Positions 1-7,405 of a DNA stretch of 64,000 nucleotides are shown in pieces. How positions within the stretch are numbered: the first letter of the stretch is position 1; the number at the start of each line of letters is the position of its first letter. Position numbers and translations under genes: made by a program. The notes beneath the pieces were generated by a model. That model ran no database searches. It saw only the letters and a list, made by a program, of their open reading frames with translations, and had not been told where the DNA came from. The DNA is from Bacillota bacterium (GTDB lineage: Bacteria; Bacillota; Clostridia; Christensenellales; SZUA-584): positions 248,001 through 312,000 of the forward strand of contig JAEWTL010000038.1 of assembly GCA_023459495.1 (NCBI GenBank), written 5' to 3'.

Positions 1-1058
1 TTGCCCATGCCGACGACCTCGTAGTCCGCCACGATGCGGTCCGCCTTGAGTCCCACCGGCCCGGCAAAGCCCACGCGCGCACCGGTCGCCTCCATCACTT
101 CTTCCACCGCCGCCAGCTCGAGGCTGGTGCAGCGCAGGAAGTTCTTCAGCTTGGTTTCGTTGAGCTCACGGTCGCCGCGCACCATTGCGGCCACGATCTT
201 GCCGTCTGCGTTGTAAAGCAGCGTTTTAGCGAACTGCTCCGGCCCGCACCCAAAGAAGCCCACGAGTTCCTCGATGGTTCCGGCTTTGGGCGTATGCACC
301 TTCTCCATGGCCTCCTGCGGTCCGGCGTATGCAGCCACCTTGGGCGTGGGGGCAAGTTCGGAGTTGGCAGAATATCCGCACTTTGGGCACAGTGCGATCT
401 TGTCGTCGCCAATGGGGGACTTGACCATGAACTCCTGCGAGCCCGAACCGCCCATCGCGCCGTTGTCGGCGTGCACCACAACATATTTCAGCCCGCAGCG
501 GTCGAACACCCTGCAGTAAGCGTCATGCATCTTCTGATACGATTCCGCCAATCCGGCCTCATCCACGTCGAAGCTGTACGCGTCCTTCATCACGAACTCG
601 CGGCTGCGAATCATGCCGAAGCGCGGACGGCGTTCGTCGCGGTACTTGGTCTGGATCTGGTAGATCGTCTTGGGCATGGATTTATACGACTGCATCTCCT
701 GCTTTAAGAGATACGCAAAGATTTCCTCATGCGTCGGCCCGAGGCAGAAATCACGACCGTTTCTGTCCTTCAGCTTAATCATCTCGGTGCCGTAAATATC
801 CCACCGGCCCGATTGCTGATAATATTCCGCGGGCAGCAGCGCGGACATGATAAGCTCCTGCGCACCCGCCGCGTCCATCTCCTCGCGGATGATGGCTTCA
901 ATCTTTTTAAACACCCTGAAACCCAGCGGCAGCAGCGCGTACACACCCGTCGCAAGGCGGCGGATCATGCCCGCTTTGATCAGCAGAACATGGCTTTCGG
1001 CTTCGGCTTCGGAAGGCGCTTCCCGCTGCGTCGAGAGCAGCATCTGGGACATTCTCAT
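1..1058 (-). CDS. proS: Prolyl-tRNA synthetase, N-terminal part (runs off window)
   Basis: Charges tRNA-Pro with proline in the cytoplasm. The reverse strand reads from ATG at 1058 into the window edge without a stop, giving about 352 residues. The N-terminus (MRMSQMLLSTQREAPSEAEA) and the following class II catalytic stretch with LIKAGMIRRLATGVYALLPL and GRDFCLGPTHEE are typical of bacterial-type ProS. After it comes a CPKCGYSAN segment and then the start of a YbaK-like editing insertion (HTPKAGTIEELVGFF), so this is the long, editing-domain form of about 570 residues. The start is supported by AAGGAG eight bases upstream. The C-terminal anticodon-binding domain lies outside the window. No T-box leader was seen in the roughly 75 bases upstream. 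Confidence 0.96.
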   Translation of the reverse strand, partial: MRMSQMLLSTQREAPSEAEAESHVLLIKAGMIRRLATGVYALLPLGFRVFKKIEAIIREEMDAAGAQELIMSALLPAEYYQQSGRWDIYGTEMIKLKDRNGRDFCLGPTHEEIFAYLLKQEMQSYKSMPKTIYQIQTKYRDERRPRFGMIRSREFVMKDAYSFDVDEAGLAESYQKMHDAYCRVFDRCGLKYVVVHADNGAMGGSGSQEFMVKSPIGDDKIALCPKCGYSANSELAPTPKVAAYAGPQEAMEKVHTPKAGTIEELVGFFGCGPEQFAKTLLYNADGKIVAAMVRGDRELNETKLKNFLRCTSLELAAVEEVMEATGARVGFAGPVGLKADRIVADYEVVGMG

Positions 1059-1132
1059 GGCAAAAACTCCTTATCGGATTTCAATCTTTGCAAGTATACC
1101 ATAGTTAAGCAGGCCGCACAATAACAGAGAAA

Positions 1133-1165
1133 TCAAAAAGGCACAGAGAAAAACATCCCTGTGCC
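1133..1165 (-). terminator. Intrinsic terminator of the zinc-ribbon gene
   Basis: On the minus strand GGCACAG and CTGTGCC pair around a 12-base loop and are followed by TTTTTGATTT. It lies about 60 bases past the stop of the zinc-ribbon gene and before proS, so proS should have its own promoter. Confidence 0.8.
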
Positions 1166-1224
1166 AAGGTACATTCAGCAACTCAAACCGTGATATATAT
1201 GCCTGTTACATTTATGGCTTGCGT

Positions 1225-1818
1225 TTACCCGATTTTCTGTCCGCACTGATTGCAGAATACGCTTCCCGGAGTAAGCGGCGCTCCGCAGCCCGGACACTCG
1301 CTCAATATTTTTTCGCCGCAGATATGACAGAACTTTGATCCCGGCGCGCACTGTGCGTTGCACTTGGGGCAGACGACGGCACCTTCCGCAAGGCGCATCC
1401 CCCCGTTCTGGACCACCGCGGATTGCCCGCCAAACAGTATCGTTCTCTCGATGACATCAAAGATCTCTTTTTCCAGCTTCTTTTGCTTAAAAGCTCCGAT
1501 GCCGGCCGTGACAGCAAGCGGCCACGCGACAAACCAGCCGATCGCACCCGCTCCGATTTTATCCGCCCATTGTCCTTGGCCGATCATTACATTGAGATGG
1601 TCCCCCATCTTAATCAACTGCACCGTAATTGCCAGCCGGGTTCCCGAAATTGTCTTCCAGCCGTCTTTGGGCTGGCTGGCCTGTATCACATAGCCATCGG
1701 TGGTCATGGCGCTTTGTACATCCATACCCTTTTCGGCCCGCACGAACGCTTCGACTGATCCAACGATCCGTTCAACTGTAATTCCGTTAAGTAATGCAAA
1801 CACCTTAGATTCAGCCAT
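1225..1818 (-). CDS. Zinc-ribbon protein with hydrophobic segment
   Basis: Function unknown. The first 80 or so residues look like a small globular domain. A hydrophobic stretch follows (AGAIGWFVAWPLAVTAGIG), then a linker, and the C-terminus carries two CxxC zinc-ribbon units (CPKCNAQCAPGSKFCHICG and CPGCGAPLTPGSVFCNQCG), a double zinc ribbon as in many Bacillota membrane or adaptor proteins. An upstream in-frame ATG exists at 1836, but AGAGGG lies eight bases before the ATG at 1818, which is chosen. Single gene between its own terminator and the divergent pyrophosphatase. The ribbon may mediate protein contacts; this is inference. Confidence 0.75.
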   Translation of the reverse strand: MAESKVFALLNGITVERIVGSVEAFVRAEKGMDVQSAMTTDGYVIQASQPKDGWKTISGTRLAITVQLIKMGDHLNVMIGQGQWADKIGAGAIGWFVAWPLAVTAGIGAFKQKKLEKEIFDVIERTILFGGQSAVVQNGGMRLAEGAVVCPKCNAQCAPGSKFCHICGEKILSECPGCGAPLTPGSVFCNQCGQKIG

Positions 1819-1998
1819 TGGATATCCCTCTTTCATATATACATTTTCTGTATTATATCATCTTTGTCTGGTTGGGGCAATATAACCGCAGATAATATTA
1901 AGGTATATATTGTACATTTCAAGCCTCCACTCGTACTTTTATAAATGGTTTGCATGTGGTATAGTGGCGGTAACTTTTTGACTTCAGGGGTATGAGGT

Positions 1999-2613
1999 AT
2001 GGAGCTGATCTGCGGAACCGGCAATCAGGCCAAGCTGACCTTCATGCGAGAGGCGCTTGCTGGCCTGGATATTCAAATCATCGGCCTGATCGAGCTCGGC
2101 CAACCTGTTCCCAGCGTCCCCGAAACCGGCGCTTCTCCGTTGGACAACGCGCGCATCAAGGCACTCGCTTATTTCCGGGCGTTTGGCAAGCCCGTTTTTT
2201 CCTGCGACTCCGGCCTCTACTTTGATGGGCTGGCTGATGAACTTCAGCCGGGCGTGCATGTGCGCACGGTAAACGGCAGAACGCTTACAGATGAAGAGAT
2301 GATCGCGTATTACGGCGGCATGGCAAAGCAGCACGGCGACTTGAAAGCCCGGTACAAAAATGCTATTTGTCTGGTGCTGGATGAAGCGCATATCTTCGAA
2401 AGCATGGCGGACGATTTATCCGGAAACACTTTTCTGCTAACCTCCCTACCGCACAGCAAACGCGTGCAGGGCTTTCCGCTGGACAGTATATCGGTCCATA
2501 TCCCCACAGGCCAACACTACTATGACCTGATGGAACAGCCTGCCGATGACATAGTACAGCGCGCCGGGTTCCGCCGGTTCTTCGAGACGGTCCTGAGTGA
2601 AATCGGTGCATAG
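1999..2613 (+). CDS. RdgB/Ham1-like non-canonical NTP pyrophosphatase
   Basis: Likely hydrolyses non-canonical purine NTPs (dITP, XTP) to monophosphates, or a related nucleotide. The N-terminus ICGTGNQAKLTFMREAL matches the family's TGNxxK substrate-binding loop, and SCDSGLYFDGL matches the DDSGL motif (the first Asp of the usual pair is Cys here). GLADELQPGVHVRT corresponds to the usual PGv-SAR segment but diverges. Length of 204 residues fits the family (about 195-205). The start at 1999 has GAGG immediately upstream; spacing is tight. Divergence in the catalytic loop means a changed substrate is possible. Monocistronic and divergent from the zinc-ribbon gene. Confidence 0.75.
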   Translation: MELICGTGNQAKLTFMREALAGLDIQIIGLIELGQPVPSVPETGASPLDNARIKALAYFRAFGKPVFSCDSGLYFDGLADELQPGVHVRTVNGRTLTDEEMIAYYGGMAKQHGDLKARYKNAICLVLDEAHIFESMADDLSGNTFLLTSLPHSKRVQGFPLDSISVHIPTGQHYYDLMEQPADDIVQRAGFRRFFETVLSEIGA

Positions 2614-2615
2614 AT

Positions 2616-2645
2616 GCAAAAAGGCTGTGCGGTATGCACAGCCTC
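2616..2645 (-). terminator. Terminator of the DUF4430/ECF operon (may act both ways)
   Basis: AGGCTGTGC and GCACAGCCT form a nine-pair stem with a five-base loop. On the minus strand it is followed by TTTTTGC, so it ends the B12-riboswitch operon. It also lies right after the stop of the plus-strand pyrophosphatase gene. Confidence 0.85.
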
Positions 2646-2667
2646 ATGACGCCGTTAGGTCTTTCGT

Positions 2668-3216
2668 TCAGACAGCCGGATGAGCCTCCGGTACGCCGCC
2701 TGCGTACAGCTTTTTCACTACGGTGAGGCACGGCTTTAGCAACAGCGCACCCGCAAGCAGGTTGCCGCCGCAGTGCATCAGGTCGAATATGATGCCATTG
2801 ACCCAGTAGGAAACCGCTGCTCCGATGCCGCCCATGAACAGATAGGGTATCGCGCAAAGGCTGCCGAACAGCAGTCCAAACGCTCCGGATACGATAACCC
2901 AGATCACTGTATTACCAATCTTGCGCAGCAGCAGCACGACCACAGCCAGAATGGCCCATATATAGAGGTAGTTGATGAACCATAGGCCAAAGCCGTAAAT
3001 CAGCCCTTCCGCCAGCACAAATATGCTGATCGGGAAGAACACCTTTTTTCCGAGAACGACCGTATATACGATGACCAGCAATGACACCAGCTCGACGTTC
3101 GGGATCACGGCCATTGCAACCTGCACAACAACCATGGTGGCGCTGAACAGCCCCATCAGCAATATCTCCCTAAGCGTGAGCTTCGCCTTAGAAGCCGACC
3201 GTGAAGGTGATTTCAA
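2668..3216 (-). CDS. ECF transporter S component, B12-regulated
   Basis: Substrate-binding membrane subunit of an energy-coupling-factor vitamin importer. About six hydrophobic helices are visible, with LTLREILLMGLFSATMVVV at the N-terminus and acidic/glycine turns such as SGAFGLLFGSLCAIPYLF, as in the ECF_S family. It lies directly downstream of a DUF4430 gene under a cobalamin riboswitch, so cobalamin or a corrinoid precursor is the likely substrate. No ECF ATPase or T component lies nearby, so it would use shared group II modules encoded elsewhere. The start is uncertain: the frame has no ATG before the first helix, and a TTG at 3216 overlapping the upstream gene is the best candidate (others: TTG at 3234 or ATG inside helix 1). 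Confidence 0.75.
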   Translation of the reverse strand: MKSPSRSASKAKLTLREILLMGLFSATMVVVQVAMAVIPNVELVSLLVIVYTVVLGKKVFFPISIFVLAEGLIYGFGLWFINYLYIWAILAVVVLLLRKIGNTVIWVIVSGAFGLLFGSLCAIPYLFMGGIGAAVSYWVNGIIFDLMHCGGNLLAGALLLKPCLTVVKKLYAGGVPEAHPAV

Positions 3217-3598
3217 ACTGATCCCCGTCCTCAATCGGCGTCATATCCACGCCTGTCATCAGCGACTCCCCGTTTTCCGTAAAGCACCACCATTCCTGAT
3301 TGTCTCCGTTTACCGTCTCCCCGTCCACAGTGAGCACGAAAAGACCGTATTCAGATTCCGTTCCTTCAATCAGGTCCTTCTCCTCCAGCGCCTGCCGCAG
3401 ATATTCAGCATCCGTATTGATTTCCACGGTCTTTTCCGTCTGGTCGGCATGGATGATCTCCACCGTGATCGTCTTGTCTCCGCTTACCGGCGGATTGATA
3501 ACCAGGAAATACACCGCCGCAAAGATGGCGATCAGCGCCGCCAAAACGATCAGACCAATGACGATGATTTTTTTGTTTTTCCCTGTCGTGTTGTTCAT
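3188..3598 (-). CDS. DUF4430 (transcobalamin-like) membrane-anchored protein
   Basis: The protein has an N-terminal membrane anchor (residues about 10-32, IIVIGLIVLAALIAIFAAVY) and an extracellular domain of about 100 residues with WWCFTENGESL and a C-terminal GDQFEITFTV strand, which are marks of the DUF4430 family, related to the beta domain of transcobalamin and intrinsic factor. Family members often sit next to corrinoid importers and probably bind corrinoid at the surface. ATG at 3598 is preceded by GGAGGG at five bases. It is the first gene of the riboswitch operon and overlaps the S component by about 29 bases. Confidence 0.85.
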   Translation of the reverse strand: MNNTTGKNKKIIVIGLIVLAALIAIFAAVYFLVINPPVSGDKTITVEIIHADQTEKTVEINTDAEYLRQALEEKDLIEGTESEYGLFVLTVDGETVNGDNQEWWCFTENGESLMTGVDMTPIEDGDQFEITFTVGF

Positions 3599-3645
3599 AT
3601 AAACCCTCCGCAATATATTTTCTGCGGGAAAAGGCTGCAAACACT

Positions 3646-3672
3646 TTAAAAAACAAAACGCCCGCGGGCGCA
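3646..3672 (-). terminator. Riboswitch-linked terminator (expression platform)
   Basis: On the minus strand the 12-base palindrome CGCCCGCGGGCG (3659-3670) is followed by TTTTGTTTTTT. It sits between the cobalamin aptamer and the DUF4430 start, the position expected for the off-state terminator. Confidence 0.7.
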
Positions 3673-3724
3673 TGATGCCGGGGCGTAATCAGCCTACAGC
3701 GTCTGCATCTTCCCTCCGAAGAAA

Positions 3725-3935
3725 TTTAGACCACGATCTCCCGGCAGGTTTACCGGCTTGGCTTCATCCCGGCGGACGCCTTCCCAAAACGATGTTTCAG
3801 TGGCAATAGTCCGCGCGGTCTGCCTTACGGTAGCGGGGGCTGCAGCGGTTTTTCACCGCTTTCCCTATTATCCGTCGCCCCAAAAGCCCATGGCCTTGGG
3901 GTAGCCCCGCAAAGAGATGCGGGGTGCTGGCACCG
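3725..3935 (-). ncRNA. Cobalamin riboswitch aptamer
   Basis: Read on the minus strand, all core elements of the AdoCbl/MeCbl family appear in order: ATAATAGGGAA, GGTGAAAAACCGCTGCAGC followed by CCCCCGCTACCGTAA, GCCACTG with TTGGGAAGG, and the B12 box GAAGCCAAGCCGG followed by TAAACCTGCC. Flanking stems (CCCCGC with GCGGGG, CCCCAA with TTGGGG) sit at the 5' side. It precedes the DUF4430/ECF operon, which it should switch off when cobalamin is plentiful. Confidence 0.93.
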
Positions 3936-4045
3936 GAAGATCCTATTCAGTTAATATAAACATAGCACAAGCTAAAGGGCGGGTCAAGCGCCTCATACGG
4001 AAGAGCAAGATCGTACAAAAGCGGAATATTTTTTTTATAAAAGCC

Positions 4046-4678
4046 TCATCCGGTCAAACCGCAGAAGGTCTCCAGAAAAAAGAGGATATGTGCCTCTCCC
4101 TCGCGCTTGGCCTGCGCCGCGTCCTGTATCACCCGCCCCTGCGTGAGGCTGTTTTCATAAAAACGGTATACGAAGAATGCGTGAAATTCCTTGGCTGCCA
4201 TCTCCGGGTCACAGGTACGCATCCTCCCGGCTGCCATCATACTTTCAAAGTACGCCGCAAACACCTGTATCGGCCTTGCAATCAGCTCCTCATAGATCAT
4301 ATCACGCACTGCCGAGCTGTGAAACTGCTCCCGCAGCAGCACCGCGCCCATACCCGCGTAAAGCGGATTCATGAAAAAGCGCTCGTTGGCAGTCACCACG
4401 CTGCTGATGAAATCGCGGACCGGCGTGTCCGGTGTGGTCTTGAACCCGGGATAGACCTCCTCCCGAAGACGCTGCCTGAAAACCTGTACGATCTCCTCAA
4501 GCAGGGCCTCCTTGCCCCGGAAATGATTATAGATGGACGCCGCTTTGATCTGCACCTTCCCGGCGATCTCACGCATCGTGACGTTGGAATAGCCCTTCTG
4601 GGCAAACAGCTCGATTGCCGTATGCAGTATGCGCTCCTTGTTGGACATCCCCGCTTCTCCACCTGCGTGTGTTGCCAT
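4046..4678 (-). CDS. TetR-family repressor of the flavodoxin operon
   Basis: One-component repressor of about 210 residues. The N-terminal helix-turn-helix is clear (ILHTAIELFAQKGYSNVTMR, then IAGKVQIKAASIYNHFRGKE), followed by an all-helical ligand domain with no close named relative that I recognise. ATG at 4678 has AAGGAG at nine bases. An earlier in-frame ATG at 4711 lies inside the operator and is rejected. It is divergent from the flavodoxin gene, and a perfect palindrome lies in its own promoter spacer, so it should repress both itself and the flavodoxin genes. The inducer is unknown. Confidence 0.9.
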   Translation of the reverse strand: MATHAGGEAGMSNKERILHTAIELFAQKGYSNVTMREIAGKVQIKAASIYNHFRGKEALLEEIVQVFRQRLREEVYPGFKTTPDTPVRDFISSVVTANERFFMNPLYAGMGAVLLREQFHSSAVRDMIYEELIARPIQVFAAYFESMMAAGRMRTCDPEMAAKEFHAFFVYRFYENSLTQGRVIQDAAQAKREGEAHILFFLETFCGLTG

Positions 4679-4706
4679 CAGCCTCTCCTTACGGTGTGAT
4701 TCATTT

Positions 4707-4818
4707 ATCATAGACTAACATCGTTAGTTTTGTCAACGATCAGAAAAAGTGACCGCAGTACAATCCGACTATTGACAAACTAACATCGTTAGTTTATATT
4801 CAGACTAACAATGTTAGT
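4707..4818. promoter_or_regulatory. Divergent promoters with three TetR operators
   Basis: Three near-identical palindromes of form ACTAAC-NNN-GTTAGT lie at 4714-4728, 4779-4793 and 4804-4818; the middle base triplet is ATC, ATC and AAT. The plus promoter is TTGACA (4772-4777), 17-base spacer, TATATT (4795-4800); operator 2 fills the spacer and operator 3 lies just past the -10. The minus promoter is TTGACA (4736-4731), 18-base spacer, TATGAT (4712-4707), with operator 1 in the spacer. Confidence 0.9.
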
Positions 4819-4838
4819 TTGCGAAAGGGTTTGATCTG

Positions 4839-5357
4839 ATGAAACCGGTATTGTTCGTCTACGCATCCAAAACAGGCGTCACGCGGGACGCTGCGCAGGA
4901 AGCTGCCGCCCAGCTTGGTAAGGAGGCTGCGTTCTTTGACTGCCGCACGCACAGGCTGACCCCTCCGGATGGAGTACCACTGAAAAGCAATCCTGCCCTG
5001 GGCGAATACGCCGCGGTGATACTCGGCACCGTGATGTACATGGGATCGCCACTCAAGGAGATGAAGCGGTTCTGCGCCGCGCATGAAGCCGAACTGCTCT
5101 CCCTTCCCGTCGCGATATTCACCTGCGGTCTGGAGACGGCAGAGACGGATGAGCGCTATCTGCGCAGCCACCTGCCCGCAGCGCTGATACAACATGCGCT
5201 CATATACCGGCATCTGGGAGGCGAAGCCCGTTTCGAGCAGATGAACGCCTTTGAACGCATGGCCATGAGAGAATTTGAAAAGCAGCGCGGAAAAGCGGCA
5301 GGCATCAATGCGAACATGGTCCGCGAGTTATGCGCTGCAGTTACTCAGTATATTTAA
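4839..5357 (+). CDS. Flavodoxin-domain protein (HemG-like)
   Basis: A single flavodoxin domain of 172 residues. The FMN phosphate loop is visible at the N-terminus (FVYASKTGVTRDAA, in place of the T/S-x-T-G-x-T signature). GTVMYMGSPLKEMKRF and AIFTCGLETAE fit the loops that hold the flavin ring in the flavodoxin_5/HemG-like group. It may be a flavin electron carrier or a protoporphyrinogen-oxidase-like enzyme. No haem genes are nearby, so the former is favoured. First gene of a two-gene operon with the FMN-binding protein, 17 bases apart, under TetR control. Confidence 0.8.
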   Translation: MKPVLFVYASKTGVTRDAAQEAAAQLGKEAAFFDCRTHRLTPPDGVPLKSNPALGEYAAVILGTVMYMGSPLKEMKRFCAAHEAELLSLPVAIFTCGLETAETDERYLRSHLPAALIQHALIYRHLGGEARFEQMNAFERMAMREFEKQRGKAAGINANMVRELCAAVTQYI

Positions 5358-5374
5358 ATCAATAAGGAGTTTAT

Positions 5375-5788
5375 ATGAAAAAGGAACGGAAAAGGGGCCG
5401 CGCTTTGCGGGCGCTGCTGGTCACGCTGGGCGTGATCGTGATTATGGTCGGAGGTTTCCTCACATTTACCATGGGCGGCAAAGAAAAGGCGATTAACTTA
5501 ACGGTTGAGAACGTGGCGCTCGATACCATCCCCGACGGCACATACGAGGGCAGCTACAGCGGTATGCGCTGGAGTAATACCGTGGCCGTTACGGTGAAGG
5601 ATCATCAGATCACCAATATCGAGGTTGTCAAATCACAGGTGTTTATCACACCGGAAACACAGGATGCGCTGGCGCAGAGCGTTTTGGACAGCCAGAGCGT
5701 CGAAGTGGACGCAATATCCGGCGCGACTGCCGACAGCCACGCGTACTTAAAGGCAGTGGAGAACGCGCTGAAAAGCGCAAATAGTTGA
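5375..5788 (+). CDS. Membrane-anchored FMN-binding domain protein
   Basis: One N-terminal transmembrane helix (residues about 11-32), then a single extracytoplasmic FMN-binding domain. GTYEGSYSGMRWSN opens the domain. VDAISGATADSHAYLKAV carries the S-G-A-T motif (residues 115-118), whose Thr is the site where ApbE attaches FMN through a phosphoester bond in the RnfG/NqrC family. The protein therefore probably carries covalent FMN outside the membrane. Its partner is the flavodoxin encoded just upstream, so the pair may pass electrons to a surface acceptor. AAGGAG precedes the ATG at 5375. The C-terminus ends right after the domain, and no ApbE gene is in the window. Confidence 0.85.
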   Translation: MKKERKRGRALRALLVTLGVIVIMVGGFLTFTMGGKEKAINLTVENVALDTIPDGTYEGSYSGMRWSNTVAVTVKDHQITNIEVVKSQVFITPETQDALAQSVLDSQSVEVDAISGATADSHAYLKAVENALKSANS

Positions 5789-5856
5789 GCGTGGCTGCAC
5801 AAAAAGGGCCTAAACAGCTGTCATTTGAATCCATCCATTTTATGCGCAAATACCAG

Positions 5857-5885
5857 TTGACATCCCGGCGTCCAACCATTAGAAT
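5857..5885 (+). promoter_or_regulatory. Promoter of tRNA-Ala
   Basis: TTGACA (5857-5862), a 17-base spacer and TAGAAT (5880-5885). The expected start point is about ten bases before the tRNA 5' end. Confidence 0.8.
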
Positions 5886-5902
5886 GAACGTTGCGACAGT
5901 TC

Positions 5903-5978
5903 GGGGGCGTAGCTCACTTGGTAGAGCGCTTGAATGGCATTCAAGAGGTAAGGGGTTCGATCCCCCTCGTCTCCACCA
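5903..5978 (+). tRNA. tRNA-Ala (anticodon GGC)
   Basis: A full cloverleaf can be drawn. The acceptor stem is GGGGGCG paired with CGTCTCC (two G-U pairs). The D arm is GCTC..GAGC, the anticodon stem CTTGA/TCAAG holds the loop ATGGCAT (anticodon GGC, reading GCC/GCU), and the T arm is AGGGG-TTCGATC-CCCCT. Discriminator A and CCA are encoded. Monocistronic, with its own promoter and terminator. Confidence 0.97.
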
Positions 5979-6004
5979 GATTAAAAAGACGATTTGATAC
6001 AATA

Positions 6005-6035
6005 AGAGCCGGTCATTTCTGACCGGCTCTTATTG
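6005..6035. terminator. Bidirectional terminator after tRNA-Ala
   Basis: AGAGCCGGTCA and TGACCGGCTCT form an eleven-pair stem with a four-base loop, with T-rich sequence on both sides. It serves the tRNA on the plus strand and the membrane-protein gene on the minus strand. Confidence 0.9.
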
Positions 6036-6048
6036 TATTCGCTCAGAA

Positions 6049-6507
6049 TCAGCCATAGAGCCTTTTATATAGATATCCAACAGCAATCCCAAGGAAGAGA
6101 AATCTCACCGCATTAAAGACAACGCCGATGAAGAAATAGTACAAGGCATCGCTTGATGCATGTGAAACCATGGGAACATCAACCAGGAGTACGGCTACGG
6201 TCAAAGTGATGGCGCTTAGTATCATGGATTTTACAATCGGATCTCCACCCGGAAGCTTGTCGAAAAATCGAAGTAAGAAGTAGCTGACGCAGCATCCGAA
6301 AGCCATCCCCATTGGTAAAGAACCAATCCAAACTGTTTGCATGCTCCAATTTGAGAAGGCGGCTCTATACTCCGCTGCAATGGGAAGCAGGGAGGTTGCA
6401 ATGCTCGTCACCCAAAACGTTATTCCGCCCGCAACAGTTAGTATGAGCAGCTTCTTGCTGATCTTAAATCGATTCTGTGTCTTGCTTTGATCTGTGGCCC
6501 GGCTCAT
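6049..6507 (-). CDS. Four-helix membrane protein, unknown
   Basis: I do not recognise a family. About 153 residues with four hydrophobic segments (around LLILTVAGGITFWVTSIAT, WIGSLPMGMAFGCCVSYFLL, SMILSAITLTVAVLLVDV and YYFFIGVVFNAVRFLFLGIA) and a basic N-terminus, so it is an integral membrane protein. Three possible starts cluster together; the ATG at 6507 is chosen because GAAAGGG lies eight bases before it. It follows the DUF4386 gene in the same direction with a 66-base gap, so the two may share the TetR-controlled promoter. Confidence 0.65.
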   Translation of the reverse strand: MSRATDQSKTQNRFKISKKLLILTVAGGITFWVTSIATSLLPIAAEYRAAFSNWSMQTVWIGSLPMGMAFGCCVSYFLLRFFDKLPGGDPIVKSMILSAITLTVAVLLVDVPMVSHASSDALYYFFIGVVFNAVRFLFLGIAVGYLYKRLYG

Positions 6508-6573
6508 TTTCATCACCCTTTCAAGGTTTGGATTTTCTACTTCTAGCGACCCGTATTTTATATAAAACCGCTT

Positions 6574-7287
6574 TCATACAGTCCTTCCTATCTCTCCGGC
6601 GATAGTCGGTTTTTGCTCCTTTGCACCCTTTATCAACAGCCATAAGCTCAGTGAGAATTCCGCAATAAAGCCGATCGCTAGTCCCGGATAGGTAATGATG
6701 TCATAGCCGGGCAGAAGGAAATATTGAAAAAACCATATCATCACGCCGAAAGAGTCGGCAATCAGCAATATGCCCAGCCATTTTGGAAGGAAACCGGACT
6801 TGTAAACCAGATAACCGAGAGGGAGCAACCATGTACCATAAAAAATTTGGGCTATGGTAAATCCGCTTTTGTGAAGGCCCAGAAACAGCAGGTTCAAAGC
6901 ATCCAGTTGATCAGGCTGGAAAGCCTTCTGAAAATCTGCGCTTCCATTTATCAGCATAGGAGTAAACGAGTTCAGCAAACTGTTGCACTGTACTGCTACT
7001 CCTGCTGCATTCAGCAGAAGGAATAACAGGGCGAGGTTTTTGTTGACCGGCTTCAGAACGACGTACAATGCCCATGCCGCCATGAGGAATAAAACGGCGG
7101 ATACCAGATCTACCACAGAGCTGATACGAAGCAGCCACTCTGATTTTCTAAGCAACTCGGCTGTTTTTGAGGCGTCGCCCAATACGATCAGATTGGCGCG
7201 GACAACCCCTGCAAAGATACATGTCACAACAAAAGCGAGGTATAAGAGCCCGGCCCGCCTTGTATCTTTTTTACTTGAAACTTCCAT
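6574..7287 (-). CDS. DUF4386 family membrane protein
   Basis: About 237 residues with six to seven transmembrane helices. The pattern near the N-terminus (KDTRRAGLLYLAFVVTCIFAG) and the central LFLGLHKSGFTIAQIFYGTW/LPLGYLVYKSGFLPKWLG stretch are typical of the DUF4386 family, whose role is unknown. ATG at 7287 is preceded by GGAGG at five bases; an upstream TTG at 7320 is rejected. It is divergent from a TetR gene, and the shared region carries a 12-base-arm inverted repeat, so it is probably the regulator's main target. Confidence 0.8.
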   Translation of the reverse strand: MEVSSKKDTRRAGLLYLAFVVTCIFAGVVRANLIVLGDASKTAELLRKSEWLLRISSVVDLVSAVLFLMAAWALYVVLKPVNKNLALLFLLLNAAGVAVQCNSLLNSFTPMLINGSADFQKAFQPDQLDALNLLFLGLHKSGFTIAQIFYGTWLLPLGYLVYKSGFLPKWLGILLIADSFGVMIWFFQYFLLPGYDIITYPGLAIGFIAEFSLSLWLLIKGAKEQKPTIAGEIGRTV

Positions 7288-7328
7288 AGCTTCCTCCAAA
7301 ACTTGTTTTTCGGTTTTCAATATAGTAT

Positions 7329-7388
7329 ACTATATGGTGCAATTTAATTTTTGTCAATAATATATTGCACTTTTCAGTGCAATATATT
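7329..7388. promoter_or_regulatory. Divergent TetR control region for the DUF4386 gene
   Basis: The minus promoter is TTGACA (7357-7352), 17-base spacer, TATAGT (7334-7329), overlapping the 14-base palindrome TATAGTATACTATA (7321-7334). A perfect inverted repeat, AATATATTGCAC-6-GTGCAATATATT (7359-7388), lies just upstream of the -35 and next to the TetR start, a likely operator for both directions. Confidence 0.75.
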
Positions 7389-7405
7389 TCGACGGAGGAT
7401 TTGAT

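Noticed and set aside
1059..1132. T-box leader for proS
   Set aside because: Only about 75 bases separate the neighbouring terminator from proS, and no T-box sequence or specifier hairpin was seen.
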